Below are positions 51,126-62,700 of a stretch of DNA of 64,000 bases, piece by piece (position 1 is the stretch's first letter; every line of letters begins with the position of its first letter). The notes under the pieces are model-generated. The model saw nothing but the letters and a program-made list of their open reading frames with translations. It had not been told where the DNA came from and made no database searches. Where the stretch lies: positions 18,951,406 through 19,015,405 of the forward strand of contig OU744730.1 in assembly GCA_916613615.1 (NCBI GenBank), given 5' to 3'. This DNA is from Steromphala cineraria. Taxonomy: Eukaryota > Mollusca > Gastropoda > Trochida > Trochidae. The position numbers and the translations under genes are program-made.

Positions 51126-52916
51126 TACATATTCTTACTCATTTCAAACTCTCATATCAACTCAACATCATTCATCAAGTGCCAACATCCAACAATACAT
51201 ACTCTGTCACTCACCCACCACTCAGCCCTCATTCTTTACACTTATACATGTACATTCTCACTGTCTAGCTACACCAATATCAACCACCAACCACCACCAA
51301 ACGCATACATTCACACCCTCGTAGAACACACTCATATACTCCCTTATCCACCCATACAAATCCATCCACTCTCTCAGCCACTCAATGAGGTAAGTAGTAT
51401 AGAAGGTTGGAGCTGAAAGAGTTTCGAGAGCCGGAATCGAGAGCCGGAAGTAGAGCAGGTAATTATGAATATTTATTGCATAATATTTAATGATTTTAAT
51501 TAAAATTATTAATAACGCAATATGAATTGAATGAATAGCGATCGTAAAATATATATTGATACAACAGGAATCATTTAAACTATTAAAATTATATAAGTTG
51601 AATAATAACATTAAAACGTGTTTGAGATAACTATACTGTGTGAGCAGGGTGTGCATTCCACAAGGTTGAGACGAACAAGCTAACACTGAACCCCTCTCTC
51701 TCTATTATGAGAAGTCACGTCCTGCGCTGTGACTCTAGCTTTGTGAACATGAAAACAATGGAAGGTGGACGCACATGGAAGTAGAGCCGGTAATTATTAT
51801 TATTAATTTGATAATATTTCATGATATATGATGGAAAATTATTAATAACGCAATATGATTTAATGATTAGCGATTGTGAAATGTAGAGTGATAAAACAGG
51901 AATCATTGAAAAGCATAGGATTATGTCCAGCATAAATAATGTGTTACTGTTGACTGAAGCCCGCCAACAAAGGTCTTACCTACTTCCTGGTCAGCTCTAT
52001 CCAGGGAACGTGCTTATTATAAAGTCCAGTTGACTAATCTTTCTGGTGTAACAGATATTTGTGTGTGTTGAAAAACAAGATTTACAATGTGTATAATATA
52101 AAATGAATCAAACTCCTCTGATGATGAAAGCATGAACTAAGAATTAAGATAACATAAATCATTCAGAACTGCATTTAACTATATATTTATAAATGTAATC
52201 CTATTGTATCTCTCTGTTAGATTATAACTAAAATGAAGTTTATCAAACACCTTTTTATTTTGTGAGTACATGATACACTTTAGGTCTTATGTCTTTAGAT
52301 ATTCTTAAAATATATGAAATAAAATATTATCTTTTCTATCATTCCAGGTTGTCATTGAAGTGATCTTTGATGAATATCATTGAGAGAACATGAAAGGATG
52401 AGTCAATAATTATAAAGAATTATCACAACCCTTCTGCAATTCTATATTTAAAAGATAAAATTGTCTTCTGGCTAAATTGCATTTGCTTTAAATTATTCAT
52501 ATGTATGTATTCATGTATTGATAATAATTTATTCAAATAATGATTAAATCATACAGAATCCTTTTGTTTCAGTTTTTGTTTTTGTTTCACAGATGCGATA
52601 TACTAATGTGAACATGGCATCACAAATTATTACTAAAAGTATTCTTAATGGAATGAATGTGCAAGATTATACATGTGATAAAATAACATTATTATTGATA
52701 ATAAGCTGAAGAGAATGAAATGTTCGACTCATTGATTGAGTAAAAGATTCATCATAAAGCTTGTATGGTAATTATATTAAATGATTGAATGAAATGAGAT
52801 TGAAAAGAGCATTTATATTACTATACAATTAATCTAACCAAAGAAATGAATGTATTTCTAGTGATTATAACATGTGAATGTGAAAGAATGAATTAAAATG
52901 AAAGTGTTAAAGACAA

Positions 52917-54940
52917 GCCAAACCACCACCACAGCCACCACCACCACCTGAGGAGGAGGAGGGAGCAGAGGAGGAGGAGGAGGAGGAGGAGGAAGATTCA
53001 CCACCACCACCACCACCTGAGGAGGAGGAGGGAGCAGAGGAGGAGGAGGAGGAGGAGGAGGAAGATTCACCACCACCACCACCACCTGAGGAGGAGGAGG
53101 GAGCAGAGGAGGAGGAGGAGGAGGAGGAGGAGGAGGACTCACCACCACCACCACCACCACCTGAGGAGGAGGGGAGCAGAGGAGGAGGAAGAGGATTCAC
53201 CACCACCACCACCACCACCACCTGAGGAGGAGGAGGAAGCAGAGGAGGAGGAGGAGGAAGATTCACCACCACCACCACCTGAGGAGGAGGAGGGAGCAGA
53301 GGAGGAGGAGGAGGAAGATTCACCACCACCACCACCACCACCACCTGAGGAGGAGGAGGAGGAGGAAGAGGATTCACCACCACCACCACCACCACCACCT
53401 GAGGAGGAGGAGGGAGCAGAGGAGGAGGAGGAGGAAGATTCACCACCACCACCACCTGAGGAGGAGGAGGGAGCAGAGGAGGAGGAGGAGGAAGATTCAC
53501 CACCACCACCACCTGAGGAGGAGGAGGAGGAGGAAGAGGATTCACCACCACCACCACCACCACCACCTGAGGAGGAGGAGGGAGCAGAGGAGGAGGAGGA
53601 GGAAGATTCACCACCACCACCACCACCACCACCTGAGGAGGAGGAGGGAGCAGAGGAGGAGGAGGAGGAGGAGGAGGACTCACCACCACCACCACCACCA
53701 CCTGAGGAGGAGGGGAGCAGAGGAGGAGGAAGAGGATTCACCACCACCACCACCACCACCACCTGAGGAGGAGGAGGAAGCAGAGGAGGAGGAGGAGGAA
53801 GATTCACCACCACCACCACCTGAGGAGGAGGAGGGAGCAGAGGAGGAGGAGGAGGAAGATTCACCACCACCACCACCACCACCACCTGAGGAGGAGGAGG
53901 AGGAGGAAGAGGATTCACCACCACCACCACCACCACCACCTGAGGAGGAGGAGGGAGCAGAGGAGGAGGAGGAGGAAGATTCACCACCACCACCACCTGA
54001 GGAGGAGGAGGGAGCAGAGGAGGAGGAGGAGGAAGATTCACCACCACCACCACCTGAGGAGGAGGAGGAGGAGGAAGAGGATTCACCACCACCACCAGCA
54101 CCACCACCTGAGGAGGAGGAGGGAGCAGAGGAGGAGGAGGAGGAAGATTCACCACCACCACCACCTGAGGAGGAGGAGGGAGCAGAGGAGGAGGAGGAGG
54201 AAGATTCACCACCACCACCACCTGAGGAGGAGGAGGAAGCAGAGGAGGAGGAGGAGGAAGATTCACCACCACCACCACCACCTGAGGAGGAGGAGGGAGC
54301 AGAGGAGGAGGAGGAGGAGGAGGAGGAGGACTCACCACCACCACCACCTGAGGAGGAGGAGGGAGCAGAGGAGGAGGAGGAGGAGGAGGAAGATTCACCA
54401 CCACCACCACCACCTGAGGAGGAGGAGGGAGCAGAGGAGGAGGAAGAGGATTCACCACCACCACCACCACCTGAGGAGGAGGGGAGCAGAGGAGGAGGAA
54501 GAGGATTCACCACCACAACCACCACCTGAGGAGGAGGAGGGAGCAGAGGAGGAGGAGGAGGATTCACCACCACCACCACCACCTAAGGAGGAGGAGGGAG
54601 CAGAGGAGGAGGAGGAGGAGGAGGAGGAGGAGGACTCACCACCACCACCACCACCACCTGAGGAGGAGGGGAGCAGAGGAGGAGGAAGAGGATTCACCAC
54701 CACCACCACAACCTGAGGAGGAGGAGGGAGCAGAGGAGGAGGAGGAGGAGGAGGAGGAGGAGGAGGAGGAGGAGGACTCACCACCACCACCACCACCACC
54801 TGAGGAGGAGGGGAGCAGAGGAGCAGAGTAGGAGCAGAGGAGCAGGAGCAGAGGAGCAGAGGAGCAGAGGAGCAGAGGAGCAGAGGAGCAGGAGCAGAGC
54901 AGAGGAGGAGTGGAGGAGCAGAGGAGGAGTGGAGGAGGAG
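52917..54940. repeat. 2-kb (CCA)n(GAG)n minisatellite with higher-order period
   Basis: Units alternate a CCA block, CCTGAGGAGGAGGAGGGAGC, a GAG block and GAAGATTCA. Unit length varies in steps of 3. A higher-order copy of about 541 bp is visible (the variant GAGGAGGAGGGGAGCAGAGG recurs at 53163 and 53704 with matching downstream units). The 3' part decays into GGAGCAGA repeats. The plus strand reads Pro-rich then Glu/Asp-rich in long open stretches but without ATG and with a TAA just before the array. The minus-strand frames of 100-443 codons are low complexity. Confidence 0.95.
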
Positions 54941-55060
54941 CTGTGTGTGTTGAAAAAACAAGATTTACAATGTTAACAATATAAATTGAATCAAACTCCT
55001 CCTGGAATTAATGACTAAGAATTAAGATAAACATAAATCATTAAGAATTGCGTTTAATAT
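54940..55060 (+). repeat. Direct repeat of part of the left arm inside the foldback element
   Basis: GTGTGTGTTGAAAAA...ACAAGATTTACAATG and the following GAATCAAACTCCTC match 52057-52160 in the same orientation, with small indels. This stretch lies just inside the right arm, so the element carries both inverted and direct copies. Confidence 0.7.
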
Positions 55061-56096
55061 AATAATATTTTATTTCATATATTTTAAGAATATCTAAAGA
55101 CATAAGACCTAAAGTGTATCATGTACTCACAAAATAAAAAGGTGTTTGATAAACTTCATTTCAGTTATAATCTAACAGAGAGATACATTAGGATTACATT
55201 TATAAATATATAGTTAAATGCAGTTCTGAATGATTTATGTTATCTTAATTCTTAGTTCATGCTTTCATCATCAGAGGAGTTTGATTCATTGTATATTGTA
55301 CACATTGTAAATCTTGTTTTTCAACACACACAAATATCTGTTACACCAGAAAGATTAGTCAACTGGACTTTATAATAAGCACGTTCCCTGGATAGAGCTG
55401 ACCAGGAAGTAGGTAAGACCTTTGTTGGCGGGCTTCAGTCAACAGTAACACATTATTTATGCTGGACATAATCCTATGCTTTTCAATGATTCCTTTTTTA
55501 TCACTCTACATTTCACAATCGCTAATCATTAAATCATATTGCGTTATTAATAATTTTCCATCATATATCATGAAATATTATCAAATTAATAATAATAATT
55601 ACCGGCTCTACTTCCATGTGCGTCCACCTTCCATTGTTTTCATGTTCACAAAGCTAGAGTCACAGCGCAGGACGTGACTTCTCATAATAGTGAGAGAGGG
55701 GTTCAGTGTTAGCTTGTTCGTCTCAACCTTGTGGAATGTCACACCCTGCTCACACAGTATAGTTATATCAAACACGTTTTAATGTAATTATTCAACTTAT
55801 ATAATTTTAATAGTTTAAATGATTCCTGTTGTATCAATCTATATTTTACGATCGCTATTCATTCAATTCATATTGCGTTATTAATAATTTTAATTAAAAT
55901 CATTAAATATTATGCAATAAATATTCATAATTACCTGCTCTACTTCCGGCTCTCGATTCCGGCTCTCGAAACTCTTTCAGCTCCCACCTTCTATACTACT
56001 GAGGTATATACTCTATCAATCAGCACACAATACAGACTCACAGACTCACCAAAACATACATCCCCAGGCACTCCAACATTACACATACTTTCTTTT

Positions 56097-56982
56097 TTAC
56101 ATTTTATGTATATTGCTTAAAAATCTACTTCTTCGCATAAACATGTTAAAAACACATTCAACTAAAAGGTGCTGGATGCCATCACAAGTCATTAATTTAT
56201 TATTTTTCTCAGCTGATGAGAGGCCCGCAATATTCTCTTGGATACAGTCACTTCTAAGTAAGGGATATCTCAGATCATCAAACATAGAACAGTCAATTAG
56301 GAAATGAACTTCATCAAGTATCACAAAAGGGGCACATCCGTAGATGTAGAGGTATAACAGGTTGTGTATATCTTCCAGATTCAATTGATAAACCCAGAGA
56401 TCCACATCTGAGCTTGGCAAGATATTTTCTTTTATACCGTGGAATATTTTGTAAAAGATAACTTTCAGGGAGTAGATCTTTCTTGTAGGATCTGTAAGTT
56501 CTGAGTTTATTCCCATTTAATTGATTTTTATCCTTCCATAGCGCACAAAACCATTGTTCATTATCTAACACATAAAGCCTTTGTTTAACCTTATTAATAA
56601 AGCCTGTGGTTGACATTTCTTCTGCTTCAATAATGTTAATACCAAGTTTTCCACTATGGGAGATAACCCGTGATAACCAGGAAGATTTTCTTCTTTTGGA
56701 CCAACTGTTTAATGAATCTAACAAAAGTCTGTTGTGTTTGATTAATCTTGAGTAGATTCGGAATATTTCAATCCTTTGTTTAGTGATACAACTTTTCCAT
56801 CCAAGCTCTCCTCTCACTGCACAGTTTGAAGTATTTCTGCTTACACCCAGGTACAACCTGCATGCTCTATTTTGGACAGAATTAATTGCACTGTGTTCCT
56901 TAAAACCCCAGATTGATGCACCATAATTCAATATTGGCTGGACAAGAGAATAAAAAAGCTTGGTGAATGTGTCATATGTCAT
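56097..56982 (-). pseudogene. LINE C-terminal region (post-RT, zinc knuckle)
   Basis: Two overlapping frames (56314-56982 and 56097-56516) separated by a frameshift. The first opens with KLFYSLVQPILNYGASIWG, the typical region after the RT thumb, and ends LAKLRCGSLGLSIESGRY, then CPFC. The second continues with DEVHFLIDCSMFDDLRYP, completing a CPxC...H...C knuckle. The plus-strand LINE at 59572 has a diverged version of the same region. Confidence 0.75.
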
Positions 56983-57843
56983 ATCTCAAGCATCAAAATA
57001 TTTTTCTTGTAGACTTGATAAGGCTCTGCTAGCAGATTTGGCAATTTCCTTTGCAGTGAAGTTAAAGTCCAAGTGTTCATGGAACCAGAGCCCCAGATAT
57101 TTATATTTTTCACAATGTCTATGTTCTTTGTGCCACAACTAAACTTGGTGGTTGATTTGGTTATATTATTATTCCTGAAATGAATCACTTTAGATTTATG
57201 CACATTTAACTGCAACTGCCACTTAAAACACCACTTATTCACAGCATCGAACATTGCTTGTAGAGCTACTTCACTTGGGGCTATAAGCACAATATCATCA
57301 GCAAATAATAAAATTGATAAACACACATTATCTATAGATATTCCACAATTTAAAGCATTAATATCTTCAGCTAGGTCATTGATGAACACAGAAAATAAAG
57401 TGGGGGACAAGGTGCAGCCTTGTTTGACTCCCTTCCTTACACTGAATGTAGGCGTCATATATCCGTTTACTTTCACAGCACACTGTACTTCTTCATAAAG
57501 AGATTTAATACTGTTATAGATTTTTCCTGAGATCCCGGCTTTACACAATAATACCATAAACAATCACGGTTCACACTGTCGAATGCTTTTCTTAAATCTA
57601 TAAATCCACAAAGAGTACTTTGTTTGGCAGATTTTGAATTTTGGATTATTGAATATAAAGTATATATGTGTTCTTCACAGCTCCGCTGTTTCCTAAAGCC
57701 ATTTTGTTCTTCCCTTATAAATTATTGTCTTCAAGATACTTTGAAAGCCTTTGATTTAAAACATCACAGTAGATTTTACAAGGTACTGAAAGCAGTGTTA
57801 TTCCTCGATATGTCAGGGGGCATCTAAGATTAGTGCTGCCAGG
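56979..57843 (-). pseudogene. LINE reverse transcriptase (frameshifted)
   Basis: From 5' to 3' on the minus strand: YRGITLLSVPCKIYCDVLNQ, a frameshift near 57718, FIDLRKAFDSVN (motif A with the catalytic Asp), KGVKQGCTLSPTLFSVFIND (motif B) and LLFADDIVLIAPS (motif C, FADD intact), then KWQLQLNVHKSKV. The motif set of a non-LTR RT is present, but the reading frame is broken. Confidence 0.85.
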
Positions 57844-58679
57844 TTAAACAATGGGTGTAAGTATACCTTTCCTCCAGTGACTAGGTGTAACTCCATGTTC
57901 AAAACAACAGGTAAATATCTTATGTAGTAGATTAACACAGTTTTTTTGAGAATGCTCCATTGATTGCAGATCAATCTTCACAGAGTTATAGTGTATCATA
58001 TCACAGGGTTCCTGCATTGGGGCGTTATACAGATTCTCATAGTCATATTTCCACTGTGACATGACATCACTAGTATTTGATAGAACAGTCCCTTTATCAT
58101 TAACTACTTCCATTGGAATAATTGGTTTACGCTGACTTCCCATGCCTATTTTTCCTATTTCTTTCCAAAAGTTTTTATCTTCATGTTGATTCAGTAGATT
58201 ATCTAGGTCTTGTTGCTTCCTCAGTTGATGTTTGCGTTTGTATGACTTAAGTAGGCGATCAAAGGTATTTCGTTCTTGAATATAGTCGCTTTTCAACTTT
58301 TTCCTTGATTGATTTGAAACCGTGTTCTTTCTCCACCTCTTTTCAGCTGAACAGACAGAGTTCCACTTGTCCTGTAGTACATTGTCCCAATAAGGTTTCG
58401 TCTTGCACTTGTGTGCTTTAATAATTTTAGAGAATGACACTTTTCGTGTAGCTATTGTTTCTAATTCAGATATTAACAAGTTTGGAAGTCATTGTAGGTC
58501 TTATCTATATCCTCCATGGCTTTAACGTTTTCTTGAATTGATGTTATGGTCTCACGAACTGATGCACTTATATTTCCTGAATTAAGAAAGTTTATTGGGA
58601 AACCTTCAAGTTTAAATCCTGGTTTTACTGTTTCTGTGTTCACATTATTATTGCAAGGGGTGTGTGAAAAATTGTCCAT
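57844..58679 (-). pseudogene. LINE linker between endonuclease and RT
   Basis: Frames 57844-58479 and 58473-58679 overlap with a frameshift. They carry KTKPYWDNVLQDKWNS, a basic region and DRLLKSYKRKHQLRKQQDL, then FWKEIGKIG, the usual charged segment between the nuclease and RT domains in non-LTR elements. Confidence 0.6.
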
Positions 58680-58796
58680 AAGACCTAATAAGCATAGTTT
58701 TCACTTGAGCAGAGAATGGTCAGGCAATGATGATGGGATGTCAATATTATAGTCATTTATAGCTTCTGTTATTGGCTGGACTGTAAAGTCTGTGTA

Positions 58797-59294
58797 TTAT
58801 GAAAGCTGTTCTTGGGGTACCAAAGCATAATCTACAACTGATTTTCCAAGTTTACTGATGTAGGTGTAGTTATCGTCTGATGAGCGACCATTTAACATAC
58901 AAAAATTGCAATCGGTTAAAAAATCCATGAGATAATGGCCATAAGAATTTTCAGTATAGTCTATTATTTTTCTTGTCGGGATGACATCAACTCCTTCAAT
59001 GAAATCTGAATTTGTTCCCATTCTCGAATTAAAGTCACCACAGAGAAAACTGATTCCTTGATTCTGATATAGACATAGTTGATTTCTGAGTGTGTTGTAA
59101 AATTCTTCTGCATCTTGAACATAGGATGACCCAGCAGGACTGAGATAGCACACACACATACAAACAGTTAGGTCATTGTGTTTACATTTCATCTCTAGCC
59201 ACAGTATATCTTCCTCATTGCTATCTAAAACAGTAACATTAAAATTAAACATAATTGTGTTGCCTATCAAGTGATATAATCGCCAGGGCCTCAT
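58797..59294 (-). pseudogene. LINE apurinic-like endonuclease, N-terminally truncated
   Basis: 165 codons with FLCGDFNSRMG and SVVDYALVP, the central and late motifs of the AP-like endonuclease. The N-terminal catalytic motifs are absent because the element stops at 59294, where a 33-bp minisatellite begins. Confidence 0.75.
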
Positions 59295-59297
59295 TTA

Positions 59298-59553
59298 CAT
59301 GAAAAGACCAAACATGTAACTTTTAGAGAGTAACACAAGGCCAAACATGTAACTTTTAGAGTCTAACAAAAGGTCAAACATGTAACTTTTAGAGCGTAAC
59401 AAAAGGTCAAACATGTAACTTTTAGAGCGTAACACAAGGCCAAACCTGTAACTTTTAGAGCGTAACAAAAGGTCAAACATGTAACTTTTAGAGCGTAACA
59501 CAAGGCCAAACATGTAACTTTTAAAGCGTAACAAAAGGCCAAACATGTAACAT
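59298..59553. repeat. 33-bp minisatellite, left part
   Basis: About 7.5 units with CATGTAACTTTT anchors at 59313, 59346, 59379 and onward every 33 bp. Because 33 is a multiple of 3, the minus strand reads an 11-residue repeat (FGLVLRSKSYM), which is not evidence of a gene. The array resumes at 60548-60600 after the inserted LINE. Confidence 0.9.
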
Positions 59554-59555
59554 GT

Positions 59556-60547
59556 GTGACGCGCCTATATAATGCGACTCCGACCCTTGGATCCTGGAAG
59601 ATTAACTTACAAAATATTTACTTTGACTCACCAGTGGGGTACTAGACGCAAAAGAAATAAGGTATACAGGATCATCAAGTATAACCAACTGGGAATGGGA
59701 CACTTTACATCCTTAAATCTCAGATATCACGGGCGATTCGTTTCAGACAAGATAGAGGAGGCTGTTTTTAATGATTTTTTATCTAGATGGAAACAAGAAT
59801 TATCTAAACCTTATGGAAACAAGCTACGTACGTACTGTACTTTCAAGAAAACCTATGAGGCAGAACCATATGTAAAACATCTTACTAATAGAAGTCAGAG
59901 AAGCGCCCTGGCAAGGTTTAGGTGTGGGGTAGCCCCCTTGAAGATTGAGACTGGGCGGTACACAAACACGCCTGTGGAGAAAAGGACATGCCCTGTATGT
60001 ACAGACCTAGTTGAAGATGAGACACATGTCCTCCTACACTGCCCTCTGTACGAAGATGTCAGACGTGACCTGCACACCCGGTGTGTTTTCGAATGCCCTC
60101 ACTTCTCCGATTTTAATGATATACAGAAAGTGGGTTTTATTCTCTCCTCACCTGAAGTGATTTTTATAAGTGCCAAGACCTGCAAAGCTATTATATCTAC
60201 CCGTACAGACTTTTTATTCCATCGATAAGTATGTTGCCCTTTACAAATATATTTTATGGCAATTCTCGTTCTTTTATTGTACAATTGTGTATGTATAATC
60301 CATTTTAATTGCACTTCATACTCTTCTTATTTATATATTCTTAATGTTCATCTATACCCTATGTATTTACATTTCATGTGCTTATATCTATTTGTGTTAT
60401 GTATACTATCTATATTTAAGTGTAATTTAGTGTATATATAAAGTCTCTCGTAACCCATTTTTGGGTGGCTCGATGTAATTTTTATGCACATTTTATATCT
60501 ATATTTTAATGATTGCGAGGTGAGACTCGAATAAAAAATCTGTCTGT
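59556..60547 (+). mobile_element. 5'-truncated LINE inserted in the 33-bp minisatellite
   Basis: Only the last third of a LINE ORF and its 3' part remain. The tail reads GGTGAGACTCGAATAAAAAA followed by (TCTG)n. TGTAAC occurs on both sides (end of the left array, start of the right), a possible 6-bp target duplication within the array unit. Confidence 0.8.
59572..60228 (+). pseudogene. LINE C-terminal ORF fragment with zinc knuckle
   Basis: 218 codons, intact frame but truncated at the 5' side. Features: GNKLRTYCTFKK, LARFRCGVAPLKIETGRY, CPVC...DETHVLLHCPLYEDVR (CPxC...H...C knuckle). It matches the order seen in the minus-strand LINE at 56097-56982 at clearly lower identity, so the two belong to different families of one clade. 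No RT or nuclease is present. Confidence 0.85.
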
Positions 60548-60600
60548 CTGTAACTTTTAGAGCGTAACAAAAGGCCAAACATGTAACTTTTAGAGCGTAA
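60548..60600. repeat. 33-bp minisatellite, right part
   Basis: GTAACTTTTAGAGCGTAAC and AAAAGGCCAAACATGTAACT continue the array of 59298-59553, about 1.6 units. Confidence 0.9.
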
Positions 60601-61618
60601 CCGATGACGATAGCAAGGTTATCGCGTGTCTACCCATTCAACACTCACCACTCGGCCACTGTGGCTTTGATCATTACTGGGGTTGTATACCACAACTGTA
60701 TTCTCTGTTGCAAGTATCTCCGAGGCTTTCGTGTGGTTCTGTTTTGGTTGTGTAAGTATTGACATACATTGGTAATCATCTTAATATCAACAGGAGCACT
60801 TGTTTTCTTTATTGATTATCTGAGGGCAAACTAGCGATATTCTGACTTTAAACTTCCTGGTTGGAAAGAACAATATTATTCATCGCGTTATTTTGTATAT
60901 CTGTCACAGTCGAGAAGCGCTTTGGAATAATTTGACTTATCGCTTTAACGTAACTGAGAGCTATTTTCTGTTAAATGTTTAAGCTGCAATGACATCGCTT
61001 TCGTGGTATTTATTCACCCCCTTCTTAACCGAATATAACTATTCATGTATCTATATGTATGTACTTCAAACCAATTAAGATTAAGACAGTATTACTTTAA
61101 ACCCATGTCAATCTCAAGGAAGTCCTATTTGCGTCTATCCTGTGAAATATGTACCGTAAGAAGACCTCGAATCAGGGGAACAGGGGTGTAAAACCTGTTA
61201 ATTGACACTACGATTGGGCAACTTTTATCAAATTTTCAGTAGGCCTACGCGACCTCGCCTTCTGATGTTCCTGCCATGTTAAAATTAGGATAAACTGACT
61301 GTACGTCTCACGGTCACAACGACTTCAATCAGTTCAATCAGTTTCTTCGTCTTTGTTCTAGACCGGATCGTTTCATCATATTTATCGATACGTTTAATCC
61401 AGTTGAAAGCGTTTGACTCATTTTCAGATAGTTCCCATTAAAGTTAAATTGTATTGTTATTGTGAGTTGATTGTATAACATCATCCTGATTCGATTCTAT
61501 AGGAGAAAAACCTAGCCAGTCTTGTCCGTATTTCCAAGGATTTTTATTCCTTGGTTTTTCCGATGTCGTTATCCAACGGGAATATCAATCTAGTTACAAC
61601 TAGCTGTTATGTTTATTT
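60601..61618. other. Intergenic DNA, nothing recognised
   Basis: No credible gene, splice-flanked exon or repeat structure seen. Confidence 0.4.
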
Positions 61619-61958
61619 CCCATAAGTCAACGTTACATCTAACCATTTACCCACTAAGACCGTGGCGAGCATGCGCGGAAATCAACCAATGACAAAGAAC
61701 TTCTTTGAATCGGACAATAAAGTTAAAAGTAGCTATTACAATCGGGTAATGTAGTAAAAACTAGCTGAAATGATTATGTCCAATAAGTCATACATTAACT
61801 TATTGACATTTATTCTCATATTGTGCAAAATGCGATATAAATCCTAACGACGCCCGATTCAAAGAAATCAGCCAGTCCTATGTTCATTGGTTGATTTCCG
61901 CAAATGTTCGACGTGGACCAAGTGGGAAAGTTGATAGATGTAACGTAAGACTTATGGG
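61619..61958. mobile_element. Inverted-repeat element, arms about 100 bp
   Basis: The left arm from CCCATAAGTC and the right arm ending GACTTATGGG are complementary over about 100 bp with small indels, including the perfectly matched CGGAAATCAACCAATGA. Non-coding; no clear target duplication. Confidence 0.65.
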
Positions 61959-62509
61959 ATCTTTTTCCATTTGGTTTTAACAGGGATTTATATTTCTGAA
62001 AAAAATATGTCCTATGTACTTTGCACTATTGATGAGATTGCTCCGTTCCAATAAATTAAATTTTGAGTCACGTGATCTTTCCTGGGGAAGGACCCGCATT
62101 TCGTATGCATTGGCGAGAATCAACAAACCGCATTGACACATTAAGCTTTTACGCCTTTAATGTTTTTCTGTGCAAATTAATATTTGACTAATGCAACGAA
62201 AACATTAAAGGGGTAAAATGTGTTCATAACGTTTGGAAAAGCTGACTATTACAGCATTGTTATGTGTCAATTTCATGAAGTATTATATTTAAGTAAAAAG
62301 TATTGATATTGTATTGTGATTTAGATATCTTGAACCTCACTCAAACGTTGTAGTTAAAATGCAAAATATCTTGGCAACAAAAACAACATTTTCTCAAGTC
62401 ACATTACCTATTCACTGAATGAATCATAATCTCGTATTACACCCCTTGGGCGGTAATATCTCTTTTAACAAAGGTTCGTAGTTGATACAGCTGCGTTACT
62501 GAAAGCCCC

Positions 62510-62700
62510 GTCGTCATACTTGCATGAGGTTCGTGATCAAATTCAGCTATTGAGAAAAGAAATACATAACTCGGCAGTAAAATATTGCGTCGAAAGTTTG
62601 ATATCATATTTACATGTTTTAATCGACAATAAAATACTAAATTCGACGTCCAAAGTACAGTATCCTCTCCAAAAGTGTCATCGCTTTTAACGAACCCGCT
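62510..62700 (+). repeat. Dispersed repeat shared with 1860-2040
   Basis: CATACTTGCATG, AGCTATTGAGAAAA and the following 150 bp match 1860-2040 in the same orientation at moderate identity. A weaker relative of the DNA just after the first copy (2050-2115) lies at 44110-44180. Family unknown. Confidence 0.55.

Larger units (their letters stand above)
51393..56000. mobile_element. Giant foldback-like element: about 940-bp inverted arms around a minisatellite
   Basis: The left arm 51393 to about 52331 and right arm about 55061 to 56000 are inverted copies differing at scattered sites. They share, for example, a 72-codon frame (51715-51933 minus, 55459-55677 plus) that differs at one residue. 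Ends read AGTAGTATAGAAGGT inward. GAGGTA flanks both sides (51387-51392, 56001-56006), a probable 6-bp target duplication. The centre (2.7 kb) holds AT-rich DNA and a 2-kb CCA/GAG minisatellite. No transposase seen; the element type is not recognised. Confidence 0.75.
50318..59294 (-). mobile_element. 5'-truncated LINE, interrupted by a 4.6-kb foldback element
   Basis: Non-LTR retrotransposon read right to left: endonuclease remnant, reverse transcriptase, C-terminal zinc-knuckle region, then a 3' part of about 1 kb. The 3' end (50318-50390) reads GATGAGACAAAAATAAAA then (TCTC)n, resembling the end of the plus-strand LINE at 60.5 kb (GGTGAGACTCGAATAAAA). The 3' part includes a long (TATG)n tract and is split by the element 51393-56000. 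Without that insert the LINE is about 4.4 kb. Frames are broken, so it is dead. The clade (I/Jockey/CR1-like) was not resolved. Confidence 0.7.

Noticed and set aside
50816..51416. Ile-His-Thr-Tyr and Met-Tyr-Val-Cys repeat frames on both strands
   Set aside because: Direct translation of the (CATA)n microsatellite.
52858..54961. Minus-strand open frames of 100-443 codons made of Val, Pro, Leu, Ser and Gly runs
   Set aside because: They are the reading frames of a CCA/GAG minisatellite, change frame-type at each variant unit and have no domain, splice context or bounded start.
51715..55677. Identical 72-codon frames at 51715-51933 (minus) and 55459-55677 (plus)
   Set aside because: They look like a conserved gene pair but are the two inverted arms of one element; no homology recognised.
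59295..59546. 83-codon frame of an 11-residue repeat
   Set aside because: A 33-bp minisatellite necessarily gives an 11-residue periodic frame; no start or domain evidence.
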